Shown one piece after another: positions 1-8,345 of a DNA stretch of 64,000 bases. The stretch's first letter is position 1, and every line of letters starts with the position of its first letter. The DNA comes from Staphylococcus succinus (GTDB taxonomy: Bacteria > Bacillota > Bacilli > Staphylococcales > Staphylococcaceae). The DNA lies in assembly GCF_029024945.1 (NCBI RefSeq), contig NZ_CP118976.1, positions 1,674,001 to 1,738,000 on the forward strand, read 5' to 3'. The translations under genes were made by a program, and so were the position numbers. The notes under the pieces are model-generated. The model was not told where the DNA came from and ran no database searches. It saw only the letters and a program-made list of their open reading frames with translations.

Positions 1-101
1 TTGGAATTTGCTCTACCTGCACTGATATTAGCTAATTCTCTTGAAAGACTATCTATAGATTTTTGCATTTTTGATTTCGTGTCATTAATAATGTCAGTCA
101 T
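1..101 (-). CDS. frr: Ribosome recycling factor, N-terminal part (runs off the window)
   Basis: Ribosome recycling factor splits the post-termination ribosome together with EF-G. Only the first 33 codons are inside the window, reading MTDIINDTKSKMQKSIDSL and then a RELANISAGRANS stretch typical of the family. The start is taken at position 101 because a GAGG ribosome binding site lies about nine bases upstream and staphylococcal Frr begins at this residue. An ATG two codons further upstream (107) is too close to that site. It follows pyrH directly with a 16-base gap, as in other Firmicutes. Assignment is firm although the gene is incomplete. Confidence 0.93.
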   Translation of the reverse strand, partial: MTDIINDTKSKMQKSIDSLSRELANISAGRANS

Positions 102-117
102 TGTCATACACCTCTGA

Positions 118-840
118 TTATTTTGTTATTAAAGTTCCTATTTTTTCACCCATAACAGCACGTTTAATATTACCTTCTTCAGTAATAGAGAATACATTCA
201 ATGGAATATTGTTATCCATACAGAATGAAGATGCTGTTGAGTCCATTACTTGTAAACCTTCTTGTAACATTTGAATATGAGTAAGGTGTTCATATTTAAC
301 TGCATCCGGATCTACTTTTGGATCAGCAGAGTAAACACCATCAACATTATTTTTACCCATTAAGATAACATCAGCTTCAACTTCAGCCGCACGTAACGCT
401 GCTGTCGTATCAGTAGAGAAGTAAGGATTACCGATACCAGCCGCAAAAATAACTACACGTTTTTTCTCTAAATGTCTTATAGCACGACGACGAATATACG
501 GTTCTGCAACCTGTTTCATTTCAATTGAAGTTAAAACACGTGTATCACACTCGAGTTGCTCAAGACTGTCTTGTAAAGCTAAAGCATTCATTACTGTAGC
601 TAACATTCCCATGTAATCAGCAGCTCCACGATCCATACCTAAATCGCTACCTGTTTTACCTCTCCAAATATTACCTCCACCAACGATTACTGCAATTTCA
701 CAATCCATTTTTGCTACTTCAGCAACTTGTTGAGCTACACTCTTAATAATAATTGGATTAATTCCAAAACCATCGTCTCCTGCTAATGCTTCGCCACTTA
801 ATTTTAAAACAACACGTTTGTAATTAGAAGTTTGAGCCAT
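118..840 (-). CDS. pyrH: UMP kinase
   Basis: UMP kinase phosphorylates UMP to UDP with ATP in pyrimidine nucleotide synthesis; bacterial enzymes are hexamers of the amino-acid-kinase fold. The protein is 240 residues, the usual length, with the N-terminal phosphate-binding stretch KLSGEALAG, the GGGNIWRG loop, and MDSTASSFCMDN near the C-terminus. The reading frame extends 18 codons further upstream, but the start at 840 is chosen because a GAGGA ribosome binding site precedes it and known staphylococcal PyrH begins MAQ. It sits between tsf and frr, the usual tsf-pyrH-frr arrangement. Confidence 0.97.
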   Translation of the reverse strand: MAQTSNYKRVVLKLSGEALAGDDGFGINPIIIKSVAQQVAEVAKMDCEIAVIVGGGNIWRGKTGSDLGMDRGAADYMGMLATVMNALALQDSLEQLECDTRVLTSIEMKQVAEPYIRRRAIRHLEKKRVVIFAAGIGNPYFSTDTTAALRAAEVEADVILMGKNNVDGVYSADPKVDPDAVKYEHLTHIQMLQEGLQVMDSTASSFCMDNNIPLNVFSITEEGNIKRAVMGEKIGTLITK

Positions 841-884
841 TGTCTTATCCTCTCTATTGTAAAAATATGTAATTGATACAAGTA

Positions 885-952
885 AAGAAGACACAATAGG
901 TCTTCCAATACAAAAGTAAATCTTTCATACGGAGCACAAAAGGTGTCTTCTT
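885..952 (-). other. Long-loop inverted repeat in the tsf-pyrH gap
   Basis: AAGAAGACAC at 885-894 is perfectly complementary to GTGTCTTCTT at 943-952, with about 48 bases between. It lies in the 133-base gap between tsf and pyrH, so the transcript could fold there and act as a processing site or weak attenuator. No U-tract follows it. The role is unknown. Confidence 0.3.
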
Positions 953-973
953 CCTTGATCTAACTATGAAAAA

Positions 974-1852
974 TTATTTCATTTGTCCTTTTACTTCATC
1001 CGCAAAGTTTTCTTCACGTTTTTCCATACCTTCGCCTACTTCGAAACGTACGAAGTCAACAAGTTTGCCACCTTTTGATTTTAAGAAAGCTTCTACTGTT
1101 TGGTCTGGATCTTTTACAAAGTTTTGGTCAACGGCACAGATTTCTTGTAGATATTTACGTAAACGGCCTTCTACCATTTTTTCAACAATATTTTCTGGTT
1201 TGCCTTCATTTAAAGCTTGTTGTTTTAAAACTTCTCTTTCGTGTGCGATTTCATCTTCACTAACTTGCTCTGATGAAACGTATTTAGGGTTAATCGCAGC
1301 AATGTGCATAGCTACATCTTTAGCAGCTTCTGAGTCAGTTGAACCTTCAACTACAGTTAAAACACCGATGCGTCCACCCATGTGTAAATAAGAACCAAAA
1401 GCATCGTTATCAGTTTTAGTTCTAACTTCGAAACGACGTACGCTTAATTTTTCACCAATTGTAGAGATAGCTTCTTTGATGCGTTGGTCAACTGTTTTAC
1501 CATTTGGTAAAGTAGTTTCTAATAACGCTTCTACTGTTTCAGCTTTAGTATCTAATACTTGGATAGCAACTTCTTTAACTAATTCTTGGAAACCTTCGTT
1601 ACGAGCAACGAAATCTGTTTCTGAGTTAATTTCTACGATTGCTGCTTCATTACCTTTTTCTTCAACATGTACAAGACCTTCTGCTGCAATACGGTCTGAT
1701 TTTTTATCCGCTTTTGCGATACCTTTTTCACGTAAGTAGTCTATCGCTTGATCGATGTCACCATCAGTTTCTGTTAGCGCTTTTTTACAGTCCATCATGC
1801 CTGCACCAGTTTTTTCACGTAATTCTTTTACAAGTTTAGCTGAAATTGCCAT
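974..1852 (-). CDS. tsf: Translation elongation factor Ts
   Basis: EF-Ts is the guanine-nucleotide exchange factor that regenerates EF-Tu-GTP. The protein is 292 residues. The N-terminal UBA-like domain contains LREKTGAGMMDCKKAL, and the TDFVARNEGF motif that contacts EF-Tu follows at about residue 80. The frame could open six codons earlier, but the start at 1852 gives the family N-terminus MAISAKLVKEL with AGGAG just upstream. It is downstream of rpsB with a terminator-like hairpin between them, as is common for rpsB-tsf operons. Confidence 0.97.
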   Translation of the reverse strand: MAISAKLVKELREKTGAGMMDCKKALTETDGDIDQAIDYLREKGIAKADKKSDRIAAEGLVHVEEKGNEAAIVEINSETDFVARNEGFQELVKEVAIQVLDTKAETVEALLETTLPNGKTVDQRIKEAISTIGEKLSVRRFEVRTKTDNDAFGSYLHMGGRIGVLTVVEGSTDSEAAKDVAMHIAAINPKYVSSEQVSEDEIAHEREVLKQQALNEGKPENIVEKMVEGRLRKYLQEICAVDQNFVKDPDQTVEAFLKSKGGKLVDFVRFEVGEGMEKREENFADEVKGQMK

Positions 1853-1895
1853 TTTATATTCCTCCATCATTTAATGAATTTTAATAAATTTATCT

Positions 1896-1931
1896 TAAAA
1901 AAAAGGTGATAAGCCTATTTACCTTATCACC
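1896..1931 (-). terminator. Intrinsic terminator or attenuator between rpsB and tsf
   Basis: On the minus strand GGTGATAAG pairs with CTTATCACC (1905-1931, nine perfect pairs) and is followed by a run of eight or nine U. It lies inside the rpsB-tsf operon, so it probably lowers transcription of tsf relative to rpsB rather than ending all transcripts. Confidence 0.75.
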
Positions 1932-1946
1932 CATTTTACATTATTC

Positions 1947-2735
1947 TTAGTTTGATTCAACAGAAGTGTTTTCTTCAGTTGTTTCTGCTTCAGTAGCTTC
2001 AGTTGATTCTTTTAAATCAATGTTTTGTTCTGCTGCTACTTCTTCATTTGATACACCTTGTTGACCTTCTAAGATTGCATCTGCCATTTTACCAGTTAAT
2101 AATTTAACGGCACGAATAGCATCATCGTTAGCCGGGATAACGTAATCAATTTCATCAGGATCACAGTTTGTATCCACGATACCTACGATAGGGATGTGTA
2201 ATTTACGTGCTTCAGCAATTGCGTTGCGCTCTTTACGAGGATCAACTACAAATAATGCTTGAGGCATTGATTTCATATCACGAATTCCGCCTAAGAATTT
2301 AATTAAACGGTCGTATTCTTTTTTAAGTTCTACAACTTCTTTTTTAGGTAATACTTCGAACAAGCCATCTTCTTCCATTTTTTCAATTTCAGAGATGCGT
2401 TTGATACGTTTAGAAATTGTTTTATAGTTAGTTAAGATTCCACCTAACCATCTTTGGTTAACATAGAATTGACCAGCACGTTCTGCTTCAGCTTTAACTG
2501 AATCTTGTGCTTGTTTTTTCGTACCAACGAATAAAACTTTTCCACCATCTTCTGATACTTGTTTAATGAAGTTATAAGCTTCTTCTACTTTTTTCACTGT
2601 TTTTTGTAAATCGATAATATAGATACCGTTTCTTTCAGTGAAAATGTATCTTTTCATTTTTGGGTTCCAACGGCGTGTTTGGTGACCGAAGTGAACACCT
2701 GCTTCTAGCAATTGTTTCATTGAAATTACTGCCAT
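1947..2735 (-). CDS. rpsB: 30S ribosomal protein S2
   Basis: Ribosomal protein S2 of the small subunit. The 262-residue protein begins MAVISMKQLLEAGVHFGH and contains the conserved FVGTKKQAQ and NQRWLGG stretches. The acidic C-terminal tail (about residues 235-262, rich in Glu and Thr) is a few residues longer than the 255 of S. aureus. A good AGGAGG ribosome binding site precedes the start. The gene has its own promoter about 120 bases upstream and is separated from codY by that gene's terminator. Confidence 0.98.
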   Translation of the reverse strand: MAVISMKQLLEAGVHFGHQTRRWNPKMKRYIFTERNGIYIIDLQKTVKKVEEAYNFIKQVSEDGGKVLFVGTKKQAQDSVKAEAERAGQFYVNQRWLGGILTNYKTISKRIKRISEIEKMEEDGLFEVLPKKEVVELKKEYDRLIKFLGGIRDMKSMPQALFVVDPRKERNAIAEARKLHIPIVGIVDTNCDPDEIDYVIPANDDAIRAVKLLTGKMADAILEGQQGVSNEEVAAEQNIDLKESTEATEAETTEENTSVESN

Positions 2736-2856
2736 AATAAAATTCCTCCTATTGGTTAATTACCTCCACAAAAAGCTCGTACAAACACGATAAAACACTA
2801 TCGCACCCTTCATACTTTCACTTTTTATGTGTGTATTGGCTTAATAGCCGTGAATA

Positions 2857-2885
2857 AATATATCATATTCACTCTTATAAATCAA
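2857..2885 (-). promoter_or_regulatory. Sigma-A type promoter for rpsB
   Basis: On the minus strand a -35 TTGATT (2880-2885) and a -10 TATATT (2857-2862) are separated by exactly 17 bases. The predicted transcript has a leader of more than 100 bases before rpsB. This is a sequence match only. Confidence 0.6.
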
Positions 2886-2913
2886 TAGTTTTGCGTTTGA
2901 TTTCCACATATTT

Positions 2914-2949
2914 AAAGAACGACTAAACAACACGCTTCAGTCGTTCTTT
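2914..2949 (-). terminator. Intrinsic terminator after codY
   Basis: AAAGAACGACT (2914-2924) pairs with AGTCGTTCTTT (2939-2949) across a 14-base loop. It lies about 40 bases past the codY stop and before the rpsB promoter, so it ends the xerC-hslV-hslU-codY transcript. The stem ends carry A and T runs on both strands. Confidence 0.75.
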
Positions 2950-2987
2950 TATATATAGTATTCGCTCAACGTTTTAATTTATTTATA

Positions 2988-3761
2988 TTACTTAATTCTA
3001 TCTAATTCATCTAAGAATTTTTCTTTTTTCACTTTGATAAATGTACCTTTCATACCAAGTGAACGTGATTCAATAACACCCGCGCTTTCAAGTTTACGTA
3101 AAGCATTTACGATTACTGAACGTGTAATGCCAACTCTATCTGCAACTTTTGAAGCGATAAGCAAGCCTTCTTTGCCACCTAATTCTTCAAAGATATGTTC
3201 AATTGCTTCACTTTCTGAATATGATAATGAATTAATTGCCATACTAATTGCTGCTTTATCTCTCGCTTCTTGTTCTACTTCATTATGTTTCTCACGTAAA
3301 ATTTCCATACCAATGACTGTTGCCGCATATTCACCAAGTACAAGGTCATTTTCAGAGAAATCGTCTTGGACACGTCCTAGTACAAGTGTACCTAATCTTT
3401 CTCCACCACCTAAGATTGGGAAGATAGTTGTTCTACTATCTTTAAATAAATCTTTGTTTTCAGGTGGGAATACCGTTAATACATTTTCAATATTAACATT
3501 TGATTGTGTTTCTCTTACATCCATTAATTTATCTGTATATTCTGTTGGGATATGACGATTTTCTAGCATTTGAATAATACGCTCATTTTTTAGTAGTTCA
3601 TTCAAGCTAGAACCTAAGATTTTACCCTTTCTTGAAACAATAAACACGTTTGTTACAGTTACACTGCTTATCGTTTGTGCCATATCTTTAAAATCTACTG
3701 CTATGCCTTTATGCTTTTGCAAAAGTGTATTTAATTCTCTCGTTCTCGATAATAAGCTCAT
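2988..3761 (-). CDS. codY: Global transcriptional regulator CodY
   Basis: CodY senses GTP and branched-chain amino acids and represses amino-acid biosynthesis, transport and, in staphylococci, virulence genes. The 257-residue length is standard. The N-terminal GAF-type ligand domain covers about residues 1-155 (start MSLLSRTRELNTLLQKHKG). The C-terminal winged helix contains ASKVADRVGITRSVIVNAL at about residues 203-222. It is the last gene of the xerC-hslV-hslU-codY operon, 24 bases after hslU, followed by a terminator. Confidence 0.98.
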   Translation of the reverse strand: MSLLSRTRELNTLLQKHKGIAVDFKDMAQTISSVTVTNVFIVSRKGKILGSSLNELLKNERIIQMLENRHIPTEYTDKLMDVRETQSNVNIENVLTVFPPENKDLFKDSRTTIFPILGGGERLGTLVLGRVQDDFSENDLVLGEYAATVIGMEILREKHNEVEQEARDKAAISMAINSLSYSESEAIEHIFEELGGKEGLLIASKVADRVGITRSVIVNALRKLESAGVIESRSLGMKGTFIKVKKEKFLDELDRIK

Positions 3762-3785
3762 ATTCCTTCTCCTTTTTCATTTATA

Positions 3786-5195
3786 TTATAAAATAAACGC
3801 ACTTAAATCTTTGTTTGTTGAAATGGTTTTCAATTTATCATCAACATATTGTGGCGTAATATCTACAACCGCATGTGGCATACTCGGCGCTTCGAATGAT
3901 AAATCTTCAAGCATTTTTTCTAAAATCGTATGCAATCGACGTGCACCAATATTATCAGTATCTTGGTTTACCTGAAACGCAATTTCAGCCAAACGTTTAA
4001 TTGCCTCATCGGTAAAGTTGACTGTGACTTGCTCAGTTTTAAGTAACGCCTCATATTGTTTGATAAGTGATAATTTAGGCTCAGTCAGGATTCGTACAAA
4101 ATCTTCTATTGAAAGACTTTCTAATTCAACACGAATTGGGAAACGACCTTGTAACTCAGGAATTAAATCACTTGGTTTAGCCACGTGGAACGCTCCAGCA
4201 CCAATAAACAGCATATGTTCAGTACTAACAGTACCATATTTGGTTTGAATCATGCTACCTTCAAGAATCGGTAAAATGTCCCTCTGTACACCTTGTCTAG
4301 AGACATCTTGACCTGAATTTTGGTTATTCGTTGCCACTTTATCAATTTCATCAATAAATATAATGCCCATTTGCTCAGCAAGGTCTATCGCTTCTTGGTT
4401 TGCAGACTCTTGATCAATTAATTCATCAGCGAATTCATCTGTTAATATTTTACGTGCTGTTTTAACTGGGACTTCTCTTTCAACTTTCTTCTTAGGTAAC
4501 AGTTGACTCATCATATCTTGCATTTGTTGATTTTGATTTGTCCCTAACATTCCCATAGCGCCTGGGTCTTGTTCTACTTTCAAACGTACTTTTTCATCTT
4601 CTAATTCACCTTTTAATAACTGTTGTTTGATTTCAGAACGTTTGGTCTTAACATCTTCAGTTGGTGCTTCTTCCTCTTCGTCATTATTTTGTCCAAAGTT
4701 TGGCATCGAACCGCCGAACAACGACTCTAAAGGATTGTTATTATTATTTTGGGTAGCTTTTTTCTTCATGCTCGGAACTAAAAGTTTCACTAGTTTTTCA
4801 TTTGCTTTATCTTTTGCTTCGTCTTCAACTAGCGCTTTCTTTTGCTCTTTCACTAACCTTACGGATACATCTACTAAATCTCTGACCATACTTTCAACAT
4901 CGCGTCCTACATAACCCACTTCAGTAAACTTAGTTGCCTCAACTTTAATAAAAGGTGCGCCCACTACTCTAGCCATACGTCGTGCAATTTCTGTTTTGCC
5001 GACACCAGTTGGACCAATCATCAAAATATTTTTAGGTGCAATCTCTTTTTTTTCTTCTTCGATTAGCAAACTTCTTCTATATCTATTTCTTAATGCAATG
5101 GCTACTTTACGTTTTGCGTCATCCTGCCCAACGATATATTCATTCAATTTTGAAACGATATCTTTTGGTGTTAATTTAATACCATTTGACTCCAT
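3786..5195 (-). CDS. hslU: ATP-dependent protease ATPase subunit HslU (ClpY)
   Basis: HslU is the AAA+ unfoldase ring that feeds substrates into the HslV peptidase. The 469-residue protein has Walker A GPTGVGKTE, the pore motif GYVGRD, an inserted I-domain with an acidic Asn-rich stretch (about residues 140-230), Walker B IIFIDEIDK and a C-terminus ending SAFIL, which docks into HslV. The frame extends 15 codons upstream, but the start at 5195 has a GGAGG-like site (minus strand GGAGGTAATTTAT) and matches the family start. It is 129 bases downstream of hslV. Confidence 0.97.
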   Translation of the reverse strand: MESNGIKLTPKDIVSKLNEYIVGQDDAKRKVAIALRNRYRRSLLIEEEKKEIAPKNILMIGPTGVGKTEIARRMARVVGAPFIKVEATKFTEVGYVGRDVESMVRDLVDVSVRLVKEQKKALVEDEAKDKANEKLVKLLVPSMKKKATQNNNNNPLESLFGGSMPNFGQNNDEEEEAPTEDVKTKRSEIKQQLLKGELEDEKVRLKVEQDPGAMGMLGTNQNQQMQDMMSQLLPKKKVEREVPVKTARKILTDEFADELIDQESANQEAIDLAEQMGIIFIDEIDKVATNNQNSGQDVSRQGVQRDILPILEGSMIQTKYGTVSTEHMLFIGAGAFHVAKPSDLIPELQGRFPIRVELESLSIEDFVRILTEPKLSLIKQYEALLKTEQVTVNFTDEAIKRLAEIAFQVNQDTDNIGARRLHTILEKMLEDLSFEAPSMPHAVVDITPQYVDDKLKTISTNKDLSAFIL

Positions 5196-5324
5196 AATAT
5201 AAATTACCTCCGTAATTATAATTTCTGTCATTCTAAACATTAGTAACCAAATTTGTAATTACATTTATGAATTGTTTTTACTATATCCTAATATTTAAAA
5301 ATTATACGTTTTTTCTTACTTTAT

Positions 5325-5867
5325 TTATAATTCTTCAACCACAATTTGGTCATTTGTAAATACACAAATATCTGAAGCTACTTTTAAACTTTCATACGCC
5401 ATCTCTTTGGCAGTTAAATTTGTAGCATGACGCTTCAATGCTCTACCTGCACTCAACGCATAATTACCACCCGAACCAATAGCTATCAAATCATCGTCTG
5501 GAGCGATAACTTCACCTGTACCACTCACAACAAGGATAGAATCTTTATCCATCACAATAAGCATAGCTTCCAATTGACGAAGTTGTTTGTCACCTCTCCA
5601 TTCTTGTGCTAGCTCTACAGCAGCTCTTTCCAAATTCCCCCCGAATTGTTGTAATTTAGTTTCGAATTTTTCAAATAATGTAAAGGCATCTGCCACACTC
5701 CCAGCAAATCCCGCTAAAACTTTATCGTTATATAAACGTCTTACTTTTCGTGCGGTCTTTTTCATAATCACTTGCTCACCAAGCGTAACTTGTCCATCTC
5801 CTGCCATTGCTGAATGGCCATTATGCTGAACTGCATAAATCGTCGTCGCATGAATAGATGTACTCAT
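5325..5867 (-). CDS. hslV: ATP-dependent protease peptidase subunit HslV (ClpQ)
   Basis: HslV is the proteasome-like threonine peptidase of the HslUV complex. The 180-residue protein has a short N-terminal extension, and Thr8 of the HATTIYAV stretch aligns with the catalytic N-terminal threonine of E. coli HslV, so a seven-residue prosegment may be removed. GDGQVT, GFAGSVADAFTL and GSGGNYALSAGRAL are conserved. In the related B. subtilis enzyme a serine N-terminus has been discussed, so the exact mature start is uncertain. It begins three bases after the xerC stop and is probably translated with it. Confidence 0.96.
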   Translation of the reverse strand: MSTSIHATTIYAVQHNGHSAMAGDGQVTLGEQVIMKKTARKVRRLYNDKVLAGFAGSVADAFTLFEKFETKLQQFGGNLERAAVELAQEWRGDKQLRQLEAMLIVMDKDSILVVSGTGEVIAPDDDLIAIGSGGNYALSAGRALKRHATNLTAKEMAYESLKVASDICVFTNDQIVVEEL

Positions 5868-5870
5868 AAT

Positions 5871-6761
5871 TCAATTCTCCTTTTTTGCACGAGGATGTGC
5901 ATTTAAATATACTTTTCTTAGCTGATCATTAGTCACATGTGTATAACGGCCTGTCGTCGATAAATTCACATGACCTAGCAATGATTGTACGGTGCGTAAA
6001 TCTGCTCCTTGATTAAGCATATGTGTCGCAAATGTATGTCGTAGTTTATGTGGGTGAATATCTGTGACGCCAGCTGTTCGTTTTACGACATCATTCAACA
6101 CATAACGAACACCCCGCTCTGTAATTGGTGCTCCATTCATATTCACTAGTAAATACGAATGTACTTTATTCATTTTTGGTTTAAATGACTCTATATAACG
6201 TTCAATGCTTTGCCTACAAAACTCACCAAATGGGATAAACCGCTCTTTTCCACCTTTACCCAGTACTTTCACTCCAGGTAAATTCATATCTAAATCCTGC
6301 TCTTTTATATGAACTAATTCTGAGACCCTTATGCCTGTTGCATAAAGTAATTCTAAAATCACTCTGTCTCTCAATCCTTTTTTGGGGTCTTTTTCAACAG
6401 TATCAAATAATGCTTCCATTTCTTCTTCATAGAAAAAATGTGGCAAATATTGTTCTTTCTTGGGATGTACGAGTTGAATGAATGGATTGATAATTTGTTC
6501 ATCTTGAGTCATCCAATATTCGTAAAAACTTCTCAGCGTAGAAATTTTACGGGAAACAGAAGTTCTTTTCAAGCTTTTTGAATATAAAAAACTCAAATAA
6601 TTTCTTGCATCTTTATATTCGAATGCAGATAACTCTAAATATTCTTGACTTAAAAACGCATTGAATTGTTCTAAATCATCATGATATGACTTCAAAGTAT
6701 GTTCTGAAAATTGTTTTTCAACTTTTAACATATATAAGTATGCCTGCTGGATTTCTTCCAA
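5871..6761 (-). CDS. xerC: Tyrosine recombinase XerC
   Basis: XerC resolves chromosome dimers at dif together with XerD. With the TTG start at 6761 the protein is 296 residues. The N-terminal SAM-like core-binding domain (about 1-85) is followed by the catalytic domain with Arg in TGIRVSEL, HPHKLRHTFATHML, GH in LLGHVNLSTT and the nucleophile Tyr in RYTHV. The frame continues 11 codons upstream with ATG codons, but those lie before the GGAGGGG ribosome binding site, while TTG sits six bases after it and matches the S. aureus start by alignment. A strong hairpin covers this site. Confidence 0.93.
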   Translation of the reverse strand: MEEIQQAYLYMLKVEKQFSEHTLKSYHDDLEQFNAFLSQEYLELSAFEYKDARNYLSFLYSKSLKRTSVSRKISTLRSFYEYWMTQDEQIINPFIQLVHPKKEQYLPHFFYEEEMEALFDTVEKDPKKGLRDRVILELLYATGIRVSELVHIKEQDLDMNLPGVKVLGKGGKERFIPFGEFCRQSIERYIESFKPKMNKVHSYLLVNMNGAPITERGVRYVLNDVVKRTAGVTDIHPHKLRHTFATHMLNQGADLRTVQSLLGHVNLSTTGRYTHVTNDQLRKVYLNAHPRAKKEN

Positions 6762-6762
6762 T

Positions 6763-6807
6763 AAAAACCCCTCCATCAATAAGAATTGTAGCATATTGTG
6801 GGAGGGG
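6763..6807 (-). promoter_or_regulatory. Terminator-like hairpin masking the xerC ribosome binding site
   Basis: On the minus strand CCCCTCC (6801-6807) pairs with GGAGGGG (6768-6774), with an inner CAATA/TATTG helix (6794-6798 with 6777-6781), followed directly by UUUUU and then the TTG start. The 3' arm is the xerC ribosome binding site itself. The same structure could therefore end transcription after trmFO or block initiation at xerC. Confidence 0.55.
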
Positions 6808-6879
6808 ACTGCTAAAAATAACTATTTAATTGTGTCAAATTTTCAAAATTTTCGGAAATCACGTAAATCTATCAAACTT

Positions 6880-8187
6880 TTATAGTGTTTGTTTATAATT
6901 ATCTAAATAAGACAATGCACGGTTCGCTAAAGTTTCATATCTTTCTTTTTTATCTTTAATACGATGCTCTAAAGTTGGTAACAACCCGAAATTAGCATTC
7001 ATAGGTTGGAAATTCTTTTCGTTCTTAGCATGAGAAATATAATATGCCATACTGCCTATCATAGTTTCTCTAGGGAATATAACTTCCCCTTTATCTTTTA
7101 ATTTATGCGCTAAATTAATACCAGACACTAAACCACTTGCTGCACTTTCAACATATCCTTCAACCCCAGTCATTTGACCAGCAAAGTATAACTCTTCTCT
7201 ACCTTTAAGTTGATATGTTTCTGATAACACATCTGGTGAATTAATAAATGTATTTCTATGCATCACACCATATCTAACAATTTCTACATTTTCTAAGCCT
7301 GGGATAAGACGAATGACATCTTTTTGAGCGCCCCATTTCAGGTGCGTTTGAAATCCTACAATATTATAAAGTGTACCTGCTGCATCATCTTGTCTTAATT
7401 GGACAACTGCAAATGGACGTTTTCCTGTTTTAGGGTCTTCTAGTCCTACTGGCTTCATTGGTCCAAATAACAAGGTTTTGCGACCACGTTCAGCCATAAC
7501 TTCGAACGGCATACATCCCTCAAAGTATTTTTCTTTCTCAAATTCATTGACCGGAGCCACTTCTGCTTCTAGTACCGCATCATAAAACGCATTGAATTCT
7601 TCTTCAGTCATAGGACAATTTAAATATGCTGCTTCTCCTTTATCATAACGAGATTTCAAGTATACTTTATCCATATCTATACTTTCTTTTTCAATAATTG
7701 GTGCTGCTGCATCATAAAAATATAATTGATCTTTTCCTGTAGCTTCAACTATTTCATTTGCTAAGTTCGTTGTCGTTAATGGTCCTGTCGCAATAATTGT
7801 TTGTCCTTCAGGAATACTATTGATTTCTTCATTTACTACAGTTATATTCGGATGATTCTTTAGAGTTTGAGTTACATGTCCAGCAAAATCATGACGATCG
7901 ACCGCTAGCGCTCCCCCTGCTGGTACTCTAGCTTTGTCTGCCGCACTTATAATAAGTGAATCCAAACGTCTCATTTCTTCCTTCAATACACCTACTGCAT
8001 TTGTTAAAGCATTACCACGTAAAGAGTTAGAACATACGAGTTCTGCAAATTGATCCGTATGATGCGCAGGCGTTTGTTTTACAGGCCTCATTTCGAATAA
8101 ATTTACTTTTATACCTCTTTGAGCTAATTGATATGCAGCTTCAGAACCAGCTAATCCAGCACCTACTACATTGACAGTTTGAGTCAT
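6880..8187 (-). CDS. trmFO: tRNA m5U54 methyltransferase, folate/FAD-dependent (TrmFO)
   Basis: TrmFO methylates U54 of the tRNA T-loop using methylenetetrahydrofolate and FADH2. The 435-residue protein opens with the FAD-binding VVGAGLAGSEAA. It has VCSNSLRGNAL at about 52-62, YLNCPM containing a conserved cysteine at about residue 190, and GVEGYVESAASGL near the C-terminus. The start at 8187 has an AGGAGG site. It is the older gid gene and lies between topA and xerC, as in S. aureus. Confidence 0.96.
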   Translation of the reverse strand: MTQTVNVVGAGLAGSEAAYQLAQRGIKVNLFEMRPVKQTPAHHTDQFAELVCSNSLRGNALTNAVGVLKEEMRRLDSLIISAADKARVPAGGALAVDRHDFAGHVTQTLKNHPNITVVNEEINSIPEGQTIIATGPLTTTNLANEIVEATGKDQLYFYDAAAPIIEKESIDMDKVYLKSRYDKGEAAYLNCPMTEEEFNAFYDAVLEAEVAPVNEFEKEKYFEGCMPFEVMAERGRKTLLFGPMKPVGLEDPKTGKRPFAVVQLRQDDAAGTLYNIVGFQTHLKWGAQKDVIRLIPGLENVEIVRYGVMHRNTFINSPDVLSETYQLKGREELYFAGQMTGVEGYVESAASGLVSGINLAHKLKDKGEVIFPRETMIGSMAYYISHAKNEKNFQPMNANFGLLPTLEHRIKDKKERYETLANRALSYLDNYKQTL

Positions 8188-8345
8188 TTTATTTCCTCCT
8201 ATACATTAAAAATAGCAACTACAACAAAATACCATAATCATAAATACAGTCATTTACATTATAAATATATGTCGTAAGTTGCTCGTATAACTATTAAAAC
8301 TTTATAATTGCTAAAATATATTATTCAGCTATTTAGTCGATATTA

